A DNA stretch of 64,000 nucleotides from Pseudomonas sp. B6002 (GTDB lineage: Bacteria; Pseudomonadota; Gammaproteobacteria; Pseudomonadales; Pseudomonadaceae), in NCBI RefSeq assembly GCF_013385985.1, contig NZ_JACAOY010000016.1:124001-188000 (forward strand), given 5' to 3'. Below, piece after piece: positions 29,201 to 40,196 of this stretch; positions within the stretch are counted from its first letter, which is position 1, and each line of letters begins with the position of its first letter. A program made the translations under genes and the position numbers. The notes beneath the pieces were generated by a model. The model was not told the origin of the DNA and searched no databases. It saw only the letters and a list, made by a program, of their open reading frames with translations.

Positions 29201-32134
29201 CTGCGAAGACGCCTGGCGCAGCACCCCTTGCCACGCGAAGTGTTGCGCGCCCAGACGGACACTCCCCATTCGCACACCCTGCGCATCGAAACCCTGCGCC
29301 TGCTCGGCAATACCGAAGGTTACGCCGCAGAACCCGTGGCCCCGACCTTGCCTGCAACGCCGTTACAGCGCGCGCGCAGCCTGTTTCCGATCCTGAATGA
29401 GCAACAAGCCCAACAGTTGCTCGACCACTTGGCTGCGACTCCCGACGACGCAAGCGCGGCACTCGCCTTGCTGGAAGCCGAATACCAGAGCCTGGACACG
29501 TCGCTGGCGACCTGGCAAGGCACACTGCCCTCGCAGCATCCCGACACGGGCACACCCCTGAGTGCAAGCCGGCGTCGCTATGAGCGGCAAAACCGCGCGC
29601 ATATCGCCGAGCAAGTGCGACGCTGCTGGCGTCGGGAAACCGAGATCGACAACCACTACGAGGACCCGGCGCGCGATGGCTTCACGCTGCGTTTGGGCTG
29701 GCCGACCCTCGGCGAACTGCCGACACTCGACCAACCGCTGATACACGTCTCTTCCCTCTCGGTGATCGGTGCCGAAGGCACACTGGGGGTTGCGCGCTTT
29801 ATCGAAGCCTTTCCACGCCTGCGTCACCTGGAAATCAGGGACATTCCCCTCGGCGACCTTCCGGCCTCAATCGACAACCTGGCCCATCTGCGCATCTTGA
29901 GCCTGGAAAACTGCCGCATCACCCTCAGTGCAAACAGCGCCGCACGCCTGGCTGCCCTGAGCGACCTGCAAGGGCTCAACCTGCATCAGAACCCCCTGGG
30001 GCGAGTGCCAGACCTTCAAGCCATGCGCGACCTGCAAGACCTGGACCTGTCCGAGACGGGCATTGGGCATATGCCCGCGGGCCTGCTCAACCTGCTTGAT
30101 CTGGAGACCGTCTTTTTGAGCGGCAACCAGTTGCGTGAGTTGCCGCCGGCGCTGTTCGAACTATCACCTGCCGCCAGCCGGCGTTTTGATCTTTCGGGCA
30201 ACCCGTTCTCGCAGCCCACACTGGAGCGCATCAAAACGTACTACCAACAGCATGGCAGCTGCTTCGAAGCCGACGCTGCCGAAGTCGACCAACGGGATGC
30301 GCGCCAGCTGTATCCTTCCCTCACTCACGACGCCATCAATCAATTCATCTTCAGCCTGCCGGGAGACATCGAGGCAGGACGGCGCGAACTGGCACGGCTG
30401 GCTGAAGAGCTGGAGACTTTGCTGGGGGAATTGGCAGAGTGGTCGAATAACCCAGGCCTCGGCGAGCTCGAACACGCCAGGCGTCAGTCACTGCACGGCG
30501 TGCTGGAACGCAGTTGGCGTCGGGAAACACCCCAGGATACTCGCCTGATCCATGCATTGAGCTTGCCCCCCGCCCTGGCTGGCGATCTGCCGGCGCTGAG
30601 TGCGCAGTTCAACCACATCGGTTACCTGAGCCTTGAAGGCAACGGCATCGCCTTACACCCGCACACCTTTCTCAAGAGCTTCGCGGCACTGGACATTCTC
30701 AACATCCAAGACGCCCACCTGGGGGACATTCCGGCCTCGACCTTCGACTTGCCCAAGCTCACGCACTTGGGCCTGCCACGTTGCGGTATCACCCTGTCGC
30801 AGGCCAGCCGCACTGCACTGGCAGGCATGACACGCCTGGAGCATCTGGACCTGTCCAACAACCCTCTGGGCCTTGTGGTGGACTTTCAGCGCCTGGCCAA
30901 CTTGAACGATGTTTCATTGCAAGACACCGGCCTGCGGGAAGTGCCTCCGGGCTTGTTGACCCAGAACCGCCCGATGTCCATCAACCTCAGCCACAACGCC
31001 ATTACCGAGCTGCCGGATGCCAGCTTCAGGCTGCCTGCAACTGTCACTCACCGCTTCAACCTTTATGCCAACCCGCTGTCGCGTGCCAGCCTGGACCTGA
31101 TCAAAGCCTACTGCCAACGCACTGGTGAATACTTCAACGCCCAAAGCCCGGCGGCCGAACGTGCAAGGGTCGAGGCGCTCTACCCTCTGCTGCTGGAAAA
31201 CGAAGCTGACCGGTTTGTCTTCAGGCTACCCGGGCACATGGATGAACTCGCCTCCCACCTGACGCACCTTGAGAGCGAGTATGAACAGCTGACGACTGAC
31301 CTGGAGCATTGGGCCCTGGACGTACCCCAACGCCATCCCGTACTGGACATTCCGCTGGATGAAGACACTCAAGCCCGGGAACAGCTGAAACGGCGTGACT
31401 TCAAGACACTTCTGGAGCAGGCATGGCGCCGCGAAAGCGCAGAAGATGATGAGAGCCTCGACGATGAACTCACCCACAGCCTGAACCTCGACACACCGAT
31501 CATGGGCGAGTTGCCCCGGCTGAGTGCACGCCTTGAACATATCTCACGTTTCGAATTTACCGGCGACGGCACAACAACGTCAGTGGATGGCACGTTGAAG
31601 TGTTTTCCAAACCTGCAGACGCTGAATATGCGGGGTTGCCGGCTGCAAGCCCTGCCCAGTGCGCTGTACAACCTGCCGAAACTGTCCAGCCTGGAACTGA
31701 ATGAGTGCGCTATCACCTTGACGGCAGACAGCGCGCGCGCCATTGCGGACTTGAGTGCCATGGAGTTTCTCGACCTGAGCGACAACCCACTGACCCTGGC
31801 GCCCGACGTCAGCGGCATGAACCAGTTGGTGGCGCTGCATTTGCGCGCTACCCACATCAGCACGGTGCCCACGGGCGTGTTCCAACTGGAAAACCTGCAA
31901 ACCCTGGACCTGAGCGACAACCTCATTACGCAAATTCCGCCCGACCTGCTGGAAATGATCCCCGTGTTTCACGATGACAGCGACCTGAGCAGCAACCCGC
32001 TGTCGCCAGAAAGCCTTGGCTTGCTCAGGCGCTATTTCCAGCGCACGGGCAACGAATTTCAGGTGATCGAGGCCACGCAGGACGAACACGGCAATCCACT
32101 GCCGTCGCCCCAGGCTCAGACCCAGGAGGAGTGA
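26267..32134 (+). CDS. Giant LRR protein with dermonecrotic-toxin-like N-terminal region (DUF6543/NEL-effector relative, no NEL domain)
   Basis: 1955 aa from the ATG at 26267 (an in-frame TTG lies 6 nt earlier), with AGAG upstream. The N-terminal ~1000 residues resemble the dermonecrotic toxin/DUF6543 region of very large Pseudomonas LRR proteins. A hydrophobic stretch at about 420-500 (SILNAALLIVAPFIPGLGEL) could span membranes. The C-terminal half is three tandem units of ~300 aa (about 1036-1335, 1347-1635, 1638-1935). Each has a helical linker (L-F/Y-P-x-L ... W ... WRRE) and a leucine-rich repeat block (e.g. LEHLDLSNNPLGLV). Relatives usually end in a NEL-type E3 ligase domain; here the protein stops after the third LRR block and no catalytic CxD is seen. 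Function unknown; an effector or toxin-like role is inferred. Confidence 0.8.
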   Translation: MSTPSPSSQPDSHYQILRGAIPSWLGKASNAKQQALSRANPQPLPAAPALRRLNAEHWDAQNAVDNALKHVKGPREFAREVLEHALKTRFDLVLDSEAVFLRLYIPQHIPWFSIPSGAARTWTVSLLDAALHNFEQDETLEGAFEAASTFITPPSDSGRFNTLPAIGKIISIPAFTQLCRELDIGAHYQTYLREQLGLTEPVSAAVLEHKVTVSQKAALRAALQLARTRGDISDAYAQQVDGLLQGRRNLTLDNLPLRCHAFTMLQVPLTGILLLAPDLENTRSVQRLLAYVPDDPQHPLKEYASPLAFKQALTRQLRSPDYQAFFSRFVAHQHRGRFFADLSQRLGRITWHPPGYGSSLAPWRNQPTDDPKLQFVADVIQGEPWQHLYQQKLNQILNDARTQAVSTADVDRKARWALWDSFVNVASSILNAALLIVAPFIPGLGELMLGYMAYQLLDEVFEGIIAWAQNDTREAFVHLMGVLQSLVKLGAFGVGSTIGITQMRKVLPAEVVAFIERFKPVTLANGGKRYWKPDLSPYQHDLSLPPRLGINEQGLHTLRGESILPLGGKLYAVEPTEHSAHYRLKHLTRPDAYQPLVHHNGAGAWHTELERPLQWDRNTLLQRLGHKAEGLSEADREQALGLSGVQEDALRKMHVNSLPLPPLLDDSLARVRIDRDLTRLIDNLRSDDPAVYGSIDPQDTLQLLTTYGNWPTEKSLCFLDSRGRVTWTFGDPSKPMVQIHEAQLKNGDLLKAVLQSLTPDELRIQFGERIGDPQLSLEVRTQQLREKLAQGAERQRAALFDSRYGALPSATTHYARQIQHTAAGLPIGVAQRLAGDASGAELDILDQRRTPPRLAQLAQAALDELRLNRAYEGLYLDSQNSVDTDRLSLNSLRLQPGWSDQIRLDARHRSLEGTLWNSIGPADAPIQRTLVRLDSGLYVPHEGSLALSGEIDLYRAILHALPDAQRRALNIDIHDGPELRRRLAQHPLPREVLRAQTDTPHSHTLRIETLRLLGNTEGYAAEPVAPTLPATPLQRARSLFPILNEQQAQQLLDHLAATPDDASAALALLEAEYQSLDTSLATWQGTLPSQHPDTGTPLSASRRRYERQNRAHIAEQVRRCWRRETEIDNHYEDPARDGFTLRLGWPTLGELPTLDQPLIHVSSLSVIGAEGTLGVARFIEAFPRLRHLEIRDIPLGDLPASIDNLAHLRILSLENCRITLSANSAARLAALSDLQGLNLHQNPLGRVPDLQAMRDLQDLDLSETGIGHMPAGLLNLLDLETVFLSGNQLRELPPALFELSPAASRRFDLSGNPFSQPTLERIKTYYQQHGSCFEADAAEVDQRDARQLYPSLTHDAINQFIFSLPGDIEAGRRELARLAEELETLLGELAEWSNNPGLGELEHARRQSLHGVLERSWRRETPQDTRLIHALSLPPALAGDLPALSAQFNHIGYLSLEGNGIALHPHTFLKSFAALDILNIQDAHLGDIPASTFDLPKLTHLGLPRCGITLSQASRTALAGMTRLEHLDLSNNPLGLVVDFQRLANLNDVSLQDTGLREVPPGLLTQNRPMSINLSHNAITELPDASFRLPATVTHRFNLYANPLSRASLDLIKAYCQRTGEYFNAQSPAAERARVEALYPLLLENEADRFVFRLPGHMDELASHLTHLESEYEQLTTDLEHWALDVPQRHPVLDIPLDEDTQAREQLKRRDFKTLLEQAWRRESAEDDESLDDELTHSLNLDTPIMGELPRLSARLEHISRFEFTGDGTTTSVDGTLKCFPNLQTLNMRGCRLQALPSALYNLPKLSSLELNECAITLTADSARAIADLSAMEFLDLSDNPLTLAPDVSGMNQLVALHLRATHISTVPTGVFQLENLQTLDLSDNLITQIPPDLLEMIPVFHDDSDLSSNPLSPESLGLLRRYFQRTGNEFQVIEATQDEHGNPLPSPQAQTQEE

Positions 32135-32140
32135 ACCCGC

Positions 32141-33121
32141 TCAACCGCGCTCGGCGGGTACCGAGGACAATTCGAACGGGCTGCTGCTGCGGCGCTGGTT
32201 GCGGTCTTCGCGGGGGGTGGCGCCGAAGAAGTTGCGGTAGGCGCTGGAGAAATGCGGCCCCGAGGAGAAGCCGCACGACAGGCCGATCTGGATGATCGAC
32301 TTGCTGGTTTGCATGAGCATCTGGCGCGCCTTGTTCAGGCGCAGTTCCAGGTAATACTGGCTGGGGACGCGGTTGAGGTATTGCTTGAAGATGCGCTCGA
32401 GTTGTCGTCGCGACACGCACACGTGCTGGGCGATTTCGTCGGTGGTCAGCGGCTCTTCAATATTGGCTTCCATCAGCAACACGGCCTGGGTCAGCTTCGG
32501 ATGGCTGGAACCCAGGCGGTTTTGCAGCGGGATACGCTGGCGCTCGCCGCCTTCGCGGATGCGCTCGACCACCAGTTCTTCGGAGACGGCGCCGGCCAGT
32601 TCGGCGCCATGATCACGAGCCAGTACTGCCAGCAGCAGGTCGAGCACCGACATGCCACCGCAGGCGGTGAGGCGGTCACGGTCCCAGTCGAACAGGTGGC
32701 TGGTGGCGATAACCTTGGGGAAGCGTTCGGCGAAATCATCCTGCCACCGCCAGTGCACCGCAGCGCGGTAGCCGTCGAGCAGGCCGAGCTGGGCCAGCGG
32801 GTAGACCCCCGCCGACAGGCCGCCGATCACACAACCGGCGCGCACCAACTGCTTGAGCGCGGTGCTCAGTTGCGAAGCGATGACGGTGGGCGGTTCGTCT
32901 GCCAGCAGGAACAGCTTCTGGAAACCTTCCAGCTTGCCGGCCCACGGCTCGCCCGGCAGTTGCCAGGCGCCGTCGGTGGCGGGCTCGGCGAGCAGGAACG
33001 ACAGCTCGTAGACCACCTCCGGATGCACCCGCTGGGCAACGCGCAAGGCCTCCTCAGCCAGCGCAAGCGTCAGGGCTTTTGTGCTGGGCCAAATCAGGAA
33101 ACCAATTTTATGGGCGGTCAT
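32141..33121 (-). CDS. argR: Arginine-responsive regulator ArgR (AraC/GlxA family)
   Basis: Arginine-dependent activator/repressor of aru, aot and arginine synthesis genes in Pseudomonas; unrelated to E. coli ArgR. It is 326 aa. An N-terminal DJ-1/PfpI-like domain (about 5-170; GLSAGVYPLAQLGLLDG) is followed by an AraC-type double HTH (about 215-310; TTDEIAQHVCVSRRQLERIF and GLSCGFSSGPHFSSAYRNFF). It is the last gene of the aot operon. Its stop lies 7 nt from the end of the convergent LRR gene. Confidence 0.95.
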   Translation of the reverse strand: MTAHKIGFLIWPSTKALTLALAEEALRVAQRVHPEVVYELSFLLAEPATDGAWQLPGEPWAGKLEGFQKLFLLADEPPTVIASQLSTALKQLVRAGCVIGGLSAGVYPLAQLGLLDGYRAAVHWRWQDDFAERFPKVIATSHLFDWDRDRLTACGGMSVLDLLLAVLARDHGAELAGAVSEELVVERIREGGERQRIPLQNRLGSSHPKLTQAVLLMEANIEEPLTTDEIAQHVCVSRRQLERIFKQYLNRVPSQYYLELRLNKARQMLMQTSKSIIQIGLSCGFSSGPHFSSAYRNFFGATPREDRNQRRSSSPFELSSVPAERG

Positions 33122-33214
33122 GGAGTGCTATCCGAAGCCTGAAACAGTAAAGAAGACAAAGGCCAATGCTAGCCCGGAAACCCAAACAAATCTCAAATCA
33201 AACAGAGATCAAAG

Positions 33215-33302
33215 GTGGGAGCTGGCTTGCCTGCGATGGCGGTGGGTCAGTGAATACATCTGTTTCTGATAGACCGCTATCGCAGGCAAGCCAGCTCCCA
33301 CA
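33215..33302. repeat. REP doublet (GTGGGAGC class) between aotP and argR
   Basis: GTGGGAGCTGGCTTGCCTGC ... GCCAGCTCCCACAG around a spacer with TAGACCGCTATCG. Confidence 0.87.
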
Positions 33303-33366
33303 GGAATCGAGGCCAGCTTTAGAGCTGTGAAGCATGCACTACTTCAGTGCACAAAAGCAGCCTTGA

Positions 33367-34131
33367 TTATTTCAAACTGCCGGACAAGAACTGCTGCAAA
33401 CGCTCGGACTGCGGGTTCACCAGCACTTCACGCGGGTTGCCACGCTCTTCAACAATGCCTTTGTGCAAGAACACCAACTGGTTCGACACTTCACGGGCAA
33501 AGCCCATTTCGTGGGTCACCACCACCATGGTGCGGCCTTCCTGGGCCAGGTCCTGCATCACCTTGAGCACTTCACCGACCAACTCCGGGTCGAGCGCCGA
33601 GGTGGGCTCATCGAACAGCATCACCTCAGGCTCCATCGCCAGGGCACGCGCAATCGCCACGCGCTGCTGCTCGCCACCGGACATGTGGCCGGGGAACGCA
33701 TCTTTACGGTGACCCACGCCGACTTTGGCCAGGTAATGCTCGGCCTTTTCACGGGCCTCTTTCTTCGACACGCCCAGCACGTGCACCGGGGCTTCCATCA
33801 CGTTTTCCAGCGCGGTCATGTGCGACCACAGGTTGAAATGCTGGAACACCATGGACAGGCGCGAACGCATACGCTGCAGCTGCTTGGGGTCGGCAGCCTT
33901 CATGGCGCCGTCCTTGTTGGCCACCAGTTTCAGCTCTTCGTTGTTGAGCAGAATCTTGCCGGCGTGGGGTTGCTCCAGCAGGTTGATGCAGCGCAAAAAG
34001 GTACTTTTGCCCGAACCACTGGAACCGATGATGCTGATCACATCACCGGCCGCGGCGGCCAGGGACACACCTTTGAGCACTTCATGACTGCCATAGCGTT
34101 TATGCAGGTCTTGGACTTCAAGTTTGTACAT
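33367..34131 (-). CDS. aotP: Arginine/ornithine ABC transporter ATP-binding protein AotP
   Basis: ATPase of the periplasmic arginine/ornithine importer. It is 254 aa from the ATG complementary to 34129-34131 (MYKLEVQDLHKRYGSHEV). Walker A IGSSGSGKSTFLR, signature [15 protein letters not shown], Walker [14 protein letters not shown] and the switch histidine VVVTHEMGF are all present. It lies between aotO and argR in the aotJQMOP order. Confidence 0.96.
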   Translation of the reverse strand: MYKLEVQDLHKRYGSHEVLKGVSLAAAAGDVISIIGSSGSGKSTFLRCINLLEQPHAGKILLNNEELKLVANKDGAMKAADPKQLQRMRSRLSMVFQHFNLWSHMTALENVMEAPVHVLGVSKKEAREKAEHYLAKVGVGHRKDAFPGHMSGGEQQRVAIARALAMEPEVMLFDEPTSALDPELVGEVLKVMQDLAQEGRTMVVVTHEMGFAREVSNQLVFLHKGIVEERGNPREVLVNPQSERLQQFLSGSLK

Positions 34132-34158
34132 GCGGTCGGTTCTCACAAAAACAGGTGG

Positions 34159-35271
34159 TCAGTCGTTGAGCAAGCGCCCGTGACGCAGCGCTTCGCGCCC
34201 CGCCACCTTGGCCAGCCAGAAACCCGCTTGGGCATAACGTAGCCGTTCAACGGCAAACAACACCCCGGACGTGCCCGCGCAGACAATGCTCACGCGGTCG
34301 GTCAGGGGATCAATCACTTCAAAAATCGGCTCGCCTTTTTCGATCACATCACCCGCCTTACGCAGGTAACTGATCACGCCGGCGTGAGGTGCAAACAGCA
34401 ACTCGGTGCCCTCGAAGGGCAAGCCTTCGCACGGTTCGTGTTGCGGCGCAGGCCACTCACCTTTGATCAGGCCCTGCTCGGCCAGGAACGCCAGAATGCC
34501 TTCGGCGTGGAAGATCGCTTCATCGCGGCCAGTGTCCGCCTGACCACCCAACTCCAGCGTAGTCGCCAGGCACGCCAGCGGGACTTGCGCCTCGGGGAAC
34601 GCCTGGGACAGACGCAACCACGGCAGCGAGCAGGCTTCATCGAACGAACTGCCGCCGGAGTCTTCCGCCAGCAGGCCGACCTTCACGTTCAAATGTGCGG
34701 ACAGCGAGCGCCACTGCGGCCAGTGCTGGGGCAATGCGTACATGTGCAGCGCGGCTTCGGCGTCGCAATGCAGATCGAGCACGATGTCAGCGGTGCAGGC
34801 GTGGCTCAGCAAGATGCGTTGCATGCCTTGCAACTGGCTGCTCGGCTCGGGCAATGCTTGCAGCGCATCGCTCATCGCCTGGCGGATCATGCGCACGTTG
34901 GCGTGGGGATCATCCCCCAGCTTGTCCTTGAGCCGCTCGGCCACCGGCTCGCTCAACTCGACGAAATCACGGTTGAAATTCTTGCCGCTGCCGATCTCGA
35001 AACGCCCCTGGTGGCTGCCTTGCAGCAACTGCCCCAGGCCCATCGGGTTAGCCACCGGCACCAACTCGATCACGCCATTGAGGCCGCCCTGCTGTTCCAG
35101 CTCGGTGAGGCGTTTTTTCAGCTCCCACGCGGCGCGCATCCCCGGCAATTCATCGGCGTGCAGGCTGGCCTGGATATAGGCCTTGCGCTCGCCACTGCCG
35201 AAACGGAACACGCTCAGCTGGCGCTCGCAGCCCAGGTGACCCCAGGGCAACAGGTGATCGATACGTTCCAT
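34159..35271 (-). CDS. aotO: AotO, aspartoacylase/succinylglutamate desuccinylase-family protein
   Basis: Member of the AspA/AstE zinc hydrolase superfamily encoded within the arginine importer operon; its exact role is not established, and transport in P. aeruginosa did not need it as I recall. It is 370 aa. Zinc-site motifs: ASLHADELPGMRAAWELKKR (His and Glu, about residues 36-55) and VLDLHCDAEAALHMY (His, about 164-178). The C-terminal part has a beta-rich extension (GVISYLRKAGDVIEKGEP...). Its stop is 27 nt before aotP and its start is 1 nt after aotM. Confidence 0.9.
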   Translation of the reverse strand: MERIDHLLPWGHLGCERQLSVFRFGSGERKAYIQASLHADELPGMRAAWELKKRLTELEQQGGLNGVIELVPVANPMGLGQLLQGSHQGRFEIGSGKNFNRDFVELSEPVAERLKDKLGDDPHANVRMIRQAMSDALQALPEPSSQLQGMQRILLSHACTADIVLDLHCDAEAALHMYALPQHWPQWRSLSAHLNVKVGLLAEDSGGSSFDEACSLPWLRLSQAFPEAQVPLACLATTLELGGQADTGRDEAIFHAEGILAFLAEQGLIKGEWPAPQHEPCEGLPFEGTELLFAPHAGVISYLRKAGDVIEKGEPIFEVIDPLTDRVSIVCAGTSGVLFAVERLRYAQAGFWLAKVAGREALRHGRLLND

Positions 35272-35272
35272 A

Positions 35273-35971
35273 TCAGTGCTTCCGTGGAGCCAGGTAGCTC
35301 AGCCAGCGGCCTTCGGCCATCTTGAACAAGCGCACCAGGATGAAGGTCAGGCACAGGTAGAACACGCCGGCGGTGATGTAGGCTTCGAACGGCAGGTAGA
35401 ACTGGGCATTCACCGTGCGCGCGGCACCGGTGATGTCGATCAGGGTGACGATGGAGGCCAGGCTGGTGGTCTGCAGCATCATGATCACTTCGTTGCTGTA
35501 CTGCGGCAGTGCGCGGCGCAGGGCCGACGGCAGCAGGATGCGGCGGTACAGCTTGTAGCGCGACATGCCCATGGCCTTGGCCGCTTCGATCTCGCCATTG
35601 GGCGTGGCCTTGAGGCTGCCCGCAATGATCTCGGCGGTGTAGGCGCTGGTGTTGATCGCAAACGCCAGGCACGCACAGAACGTCGCGCTGGACAGCAGCG
35701 GCCACAGGAAGCTTTCGCGCACGGCGTCGAACTGGGCCAGGCCGTAGTAGATCAGGAACAGCTGCACCAGCATCGGGGTGCCGCGGATCACGTAGGTGAA
35801 CAGCCAGGCCGCACCGTTGACCACCGGCTGTTTGGACACGCGCATCAAGCCCAGGGGCAAGGCGGCGAGCAGGCCGAAGAACAGCGAGATGGCGAGCAGT
35901 TTCAGGGTGGTCAACAAGCCGCCGAGGTACAGCGGCATGGCGTCCCAAATGACGTTGTAGTCGAAGATCAT
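35273..35971 (-). CDS. aotM: Arginine/ornithine ABC transporter permease AotM
   Basis: Inner-membrane permease of the HisM type, 232 aa. Several hydrophobic helices and the EAA loop EIEAAKAMGMSRYKLYRRILLPSALRRA (about 146-173) contact the ATPase. The start overlaps the end of aotQ by 4 nt (ATGA), so the two permeases are translationally coupled. Confidence 0.95.
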   Translation of the reverse strand: MIFDYNVIWDAMPLYLGGLLTTLKLLAISLFFGLLAALPLGLMRVSKQPVVNGAAWLFTYVIRGTPMLVQLFLIYYGLAQFDAVRESFLWPLLSSATFCACLAFAINTSAYTAEIIAGSLKATPNGEIEAAKAMGMSRYKLYRRILLPSALRRALPQYSNEVIMMLQTTSLASIVTLIDITGAARTVNAQFYLPFEAYITAGVFYLCLTFILVRLFKMAEGRWLSYLAPRKH

Positions 35972-36657
35972 AGATCAGCCGCCCTTACGCCTACCGAGTA
36001 GCGCTTCTCAAGATGACGCAAGGCCAACAACGAGACGCTGGTGATCACCAGGTACATCGCCGCCACTGCGAGGAAGAAGGTAAAAGGCTCGCGGGTGGCG
36101 TCTGCCGCCTGCTTGGCCTTGAACATCATGTCTTGCAGGCCCACCACCGAAATCAGCGCGGTGGCCTTGGTCAGTACCAGCCAGTTGTTGGTGAAGCCAG
36201 GGATCGCCAGCCGAATCATCTGCGGCACCATCACCCGGAAGAACACCTGGAACGGGCTCATGCCATACGCCATGCCGGCTTCGGCCTGGCCCTTGGGAAT
36301 GGCCATGAAGGCGCCACGGAAGGTTTCCGAGAGGTAGGCGCCAAAGATGAAACCCAGGGTGCCGATACCGGCGGCCAAGGGGTTCAAGTCGATATAGTCG
36401 TCGTAGCCGAGCATCGGCGCGACGCGGTTGAGCAGGTCCTGACCGCCGTAGAAAATCAGCAGGATCAGCACCAGGTCCGGGATCCCACGGATCACGGTGG
36501 AGTACAGGTCACCCAGCCAGGCCAACCAGCGCACCGGCGACAGGCGTAACGCGACCCCGATCAGACCCAGAACAATGGCCAAGGCCATGGACGACAAGGC
36601 GAGCTGAAGCGTCAACCATGCGCCATCGAGGATGACGGCCCCGTAGCCTTTCAACAT
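35968..36657 (-). CDS. aotQ: Arginine/ornithine ABC transporter permease AotQ
   Basis: Inner-membrane permease of the HisQ type, 229 aa. The N-terminus MLKGYGAVILDGAWLTLQLA and the EAA loop QAEAGMAYGMSPFQVFFRVMVPQMIRLAIP (about 140-170) are typical. It pairs with AotM. It lies 91 nt after aotJ, where the spacing suggests mRNA processing and excess binding protein. Confidence 0.95.
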   Translation of the reverse strand: MLKGYGAVILDGAWLTLQLALSSMALAIVLGLIGVALRLSPVRWLAWLGDLYSTVIRGIPDLVLILLIFYGGQDLLNRVAPMLGYDDYIDLNPLAAGIGTLGFIFGAYLSETFRGAFMAIPKGQAEAGMAYGMSPFQVFFRVMVPQMIRLAIPGFTNNWLVLTKATALISVVGLQDMMFKAKQAADATREPFTFFLAVAAMYLVITSVSLLALRHLEKRYSVGVRAADL

Positions 36658-36748
36658 GATTCAGGTCCTCGAAAAGGGGGATGAAAAAATGGCGCAAACC
36701 TCAGGAATTCTGTTGCTTGCGCCATTGCGGACAGACAGCTGCGACGAG

Positions 36749-37534
36749 TTACTTAGGGTCAGCGCCGTAAATATCGAAGTCGAAGTATTTGTCCTGGATT
36801 TTCTTGTATTCGCCGTTGGCACGGATCGCCGCGATGGCCGCGTTGATCTTGTCCAGCTCGGCCTTGTCGCCTTTGCGTACAGCGATACCGATGCCGTCAC
36901 CGAAGTACTTGGCGTCGGTGAACTGTGGGCCCACGAACGCGTAGCCTTTACCGGCCGGGGTTTTCAGGAAGCCGTCTTGCAGCAGGGTAGCGTCGGCCAC
37001 GGTGCCGTCGAGGCGACCGGCTTCCACGTCCAGGTAGATTTCGTTCTGCGAGCTGTAAGGCACAACGGTGGCGCCTTTCGGAGCCAGCACTTCCTTGGCG
37101 AAACGGTCGTGGATCGAACCGCGCTGCACGCCGATCTTCTTGCCTTTGAGTTCATCCAGGCTGTCGCTGACGGTGGTGCCTTCCTTCATCACCAGCTGCG
37201 CTGGGCTCAGGTAGTAGCGGTTGGTGAAGTCCACGGACTTCTTGCGGTCGTCAGTGATGGACATGGACGACAGGATCGCGTCGATCTTGCGCACTTTCAG
37301 CGCAGGGATCAGGCCGTCGAACTCTTGCTCGACCCATACACACTTGACCTTCATCTCTGCGCACAGGGCGTTGCCGATGTCGTAGTCAAAACCCACGATG
37401 CTGCCATCCGGCGCCTTCGAGGCAAACGGAGGGTAAGCCGCTTCGATACCAATCTTCAGGGGCTTCTCATCAGCGAAAGCCTGCATGGACAGCACGGACA
37501 GCGCCAGGGCGCCCAACAGCACGAGTTTCTTCAT
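36749..37534 (-). CDS. aotJ: Arginine/ornithine-binding periplasmic protein AotJ
   Basis: Solute-binding protein of the Aot importer. It is 261 aa from the ATG complementary to 37532-37534 ([18 protein letters not shown]). The Sec signal peptide ends at QAFA, before [16 protein letters not shown]. Family motifs: [21 protein letters not shown] and [17 protein letters not shown]. Two conserved cysteines (near 58 and 65) fit the LAO/HisJ disulphide. First gene of aotJQMOP-argR. Confidence 0.96.
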   Translation of the reverse strand: MKKLVLLGALALSVLSMQAFADEKPLKIGIEAAYPPFASKAPDGSIVGFDYDIGNALCAEMKVKCVWVEQEFDGLIPALKVRKIDAILSSMSITDDRKKSVDFTNRYYLSPAQLVMKEGTTVSDSLDELKGKKIGVQRGSIHDRFAKEVLAPKGATVVPYSSQNEIYLDVEAGRLDGTVADATLLQDGFLKTPAGKGYAFVGPQFTDAKYFGDGIGIAVRKGDKAELDKINAAIAAIRANGEYKKIQDKYFDFDIYGADPK

Positions 37535-37660
37535 CTTGGGACTCCATCGGTATAGGGCAAAAAGCAGTATGAGCCGGGGCCCACGATGCGACTTAAGTGA
37601 AACCGAATAGCGGTGCTGCGTCCTACGCGGGCTATACACCTGCGACGACGAGCGAGTGAT

Positions 37661-37707
37661 CGGCATTCTAACGACAGGCCGGAAGCCGATATTTCCTCAA
37701 TGCGACA
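37661..37707 (-). promoter_or_regulatory. ArgR operator half-sites upstream of aotJ
   Basis: On the minus strand TGTCGCATTGAGGAAA (complement 37692-37707) fits TGTCGC-N8-AA exactly. TGTCGTTAGAATGCCG (37661-37676) is a weaker second half-site 31 nt downstream. They lie about 130-170 nt upstream of aotJ, where autoregulation by ArgR is expected. Confidence 0.65.
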
Positions 37708-38058
37708 ACAATTTACAGAAGCACTGAGAAAGCGGTTCCAGCACATTGACAGTCCCTGAATTTTATGCAGAGACAAAAGATATTAAACCTGTTGATGCTG
37801 CAAATTGCGGGCCTATTATTCGCAAACCCTTCTAGCACGGCAAGTCTGGCGTTTAATCTTATTTCTGGGAGTGTCTGGAATGGGGTTTTTCGGGGCAAAG
37901 GCGTAGCACATTGCCTCATGATTGGGCGTGGGGTTACACATTCAGGGCCGGCGGTAACATTCGGAAACTTCCCACAAGGGAAACCGATATTTATTGGCCT
38001 CTGCGTTGAGTAAGGCCGTCAGACAGCTCACCGACCTTGATTTGAAATGCACGCCAAC

Positions 38059-38148
38059 TGTGGGAGCTGGCTTGCCTGCGATGAGGGTGTATCAGACATA
38101 GGTGGGCTAACTGACAGATTGCCATCGCAGGCAAGCCAGCTCCCACAG
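38059..38148. repeat. REP doublet (GTGGGAGC class)
   Basis: TGTGGGAGCTGGCTTGCCTG ... GGCAAGCCAGCTCCCACAG in the aotJ-acsA intergenic region. Confidence 0.88.
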
Positions 38149-38186
38149 TGAACCGGTTTCTTCAGTGGTAGTGAACTGCGCCTCAC

Positions 38187-38224
38187 AAAAAAGCCCCACC
38201 CGGCTTACACCGAATGGGGCTTTA
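38187..38224 (-). terminator. Terminator of acsA
   Basis: A-run, AAGCCCCA, loop, TGGGGCTTT. Reading on the minus strand, the GC stem is followed by a T-run, 17 nt after the acsA stop. Confidence 0.8.
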
Positions 38225-38240
38225 TCAGACCAGTCTCGCT

Positions 38241-40196
<1,956 letters not shown>

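Larger units (their letters stand above)
37708..38240. other. Intergenic region between aotJ and acsA, with a REP doublet and acsA terminator
   Basis: No convincing gene. The stretch 37760-38010 is moderately AT-rich, and an 82-codon frame in it lacks a ribosome site and family resemblance. A GTGGGAGC-class REP doublet spans 38059-38148. A terminator hairpin (AAGCCCCA / TGGGGCTT with A- and T-runs) at 38187-38224 ends the acsA transcript. Confidence 0.7.

Noticed and set aside
30240-30290. Cysteine near an LRR end in the giant protein as a NEL catalytic cysteine
   Set aside because: It lies in the tail of the first LRR block (HGSCFEAD), not in a CxD context, and the parallel positions in units 2 and 3 lack it.
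37765-38013. 82-codon frame between aotJ and acsA
   Set aside because: No ribosome site or recognisable domain and AT-rich irregular codon use; left as intergenic.
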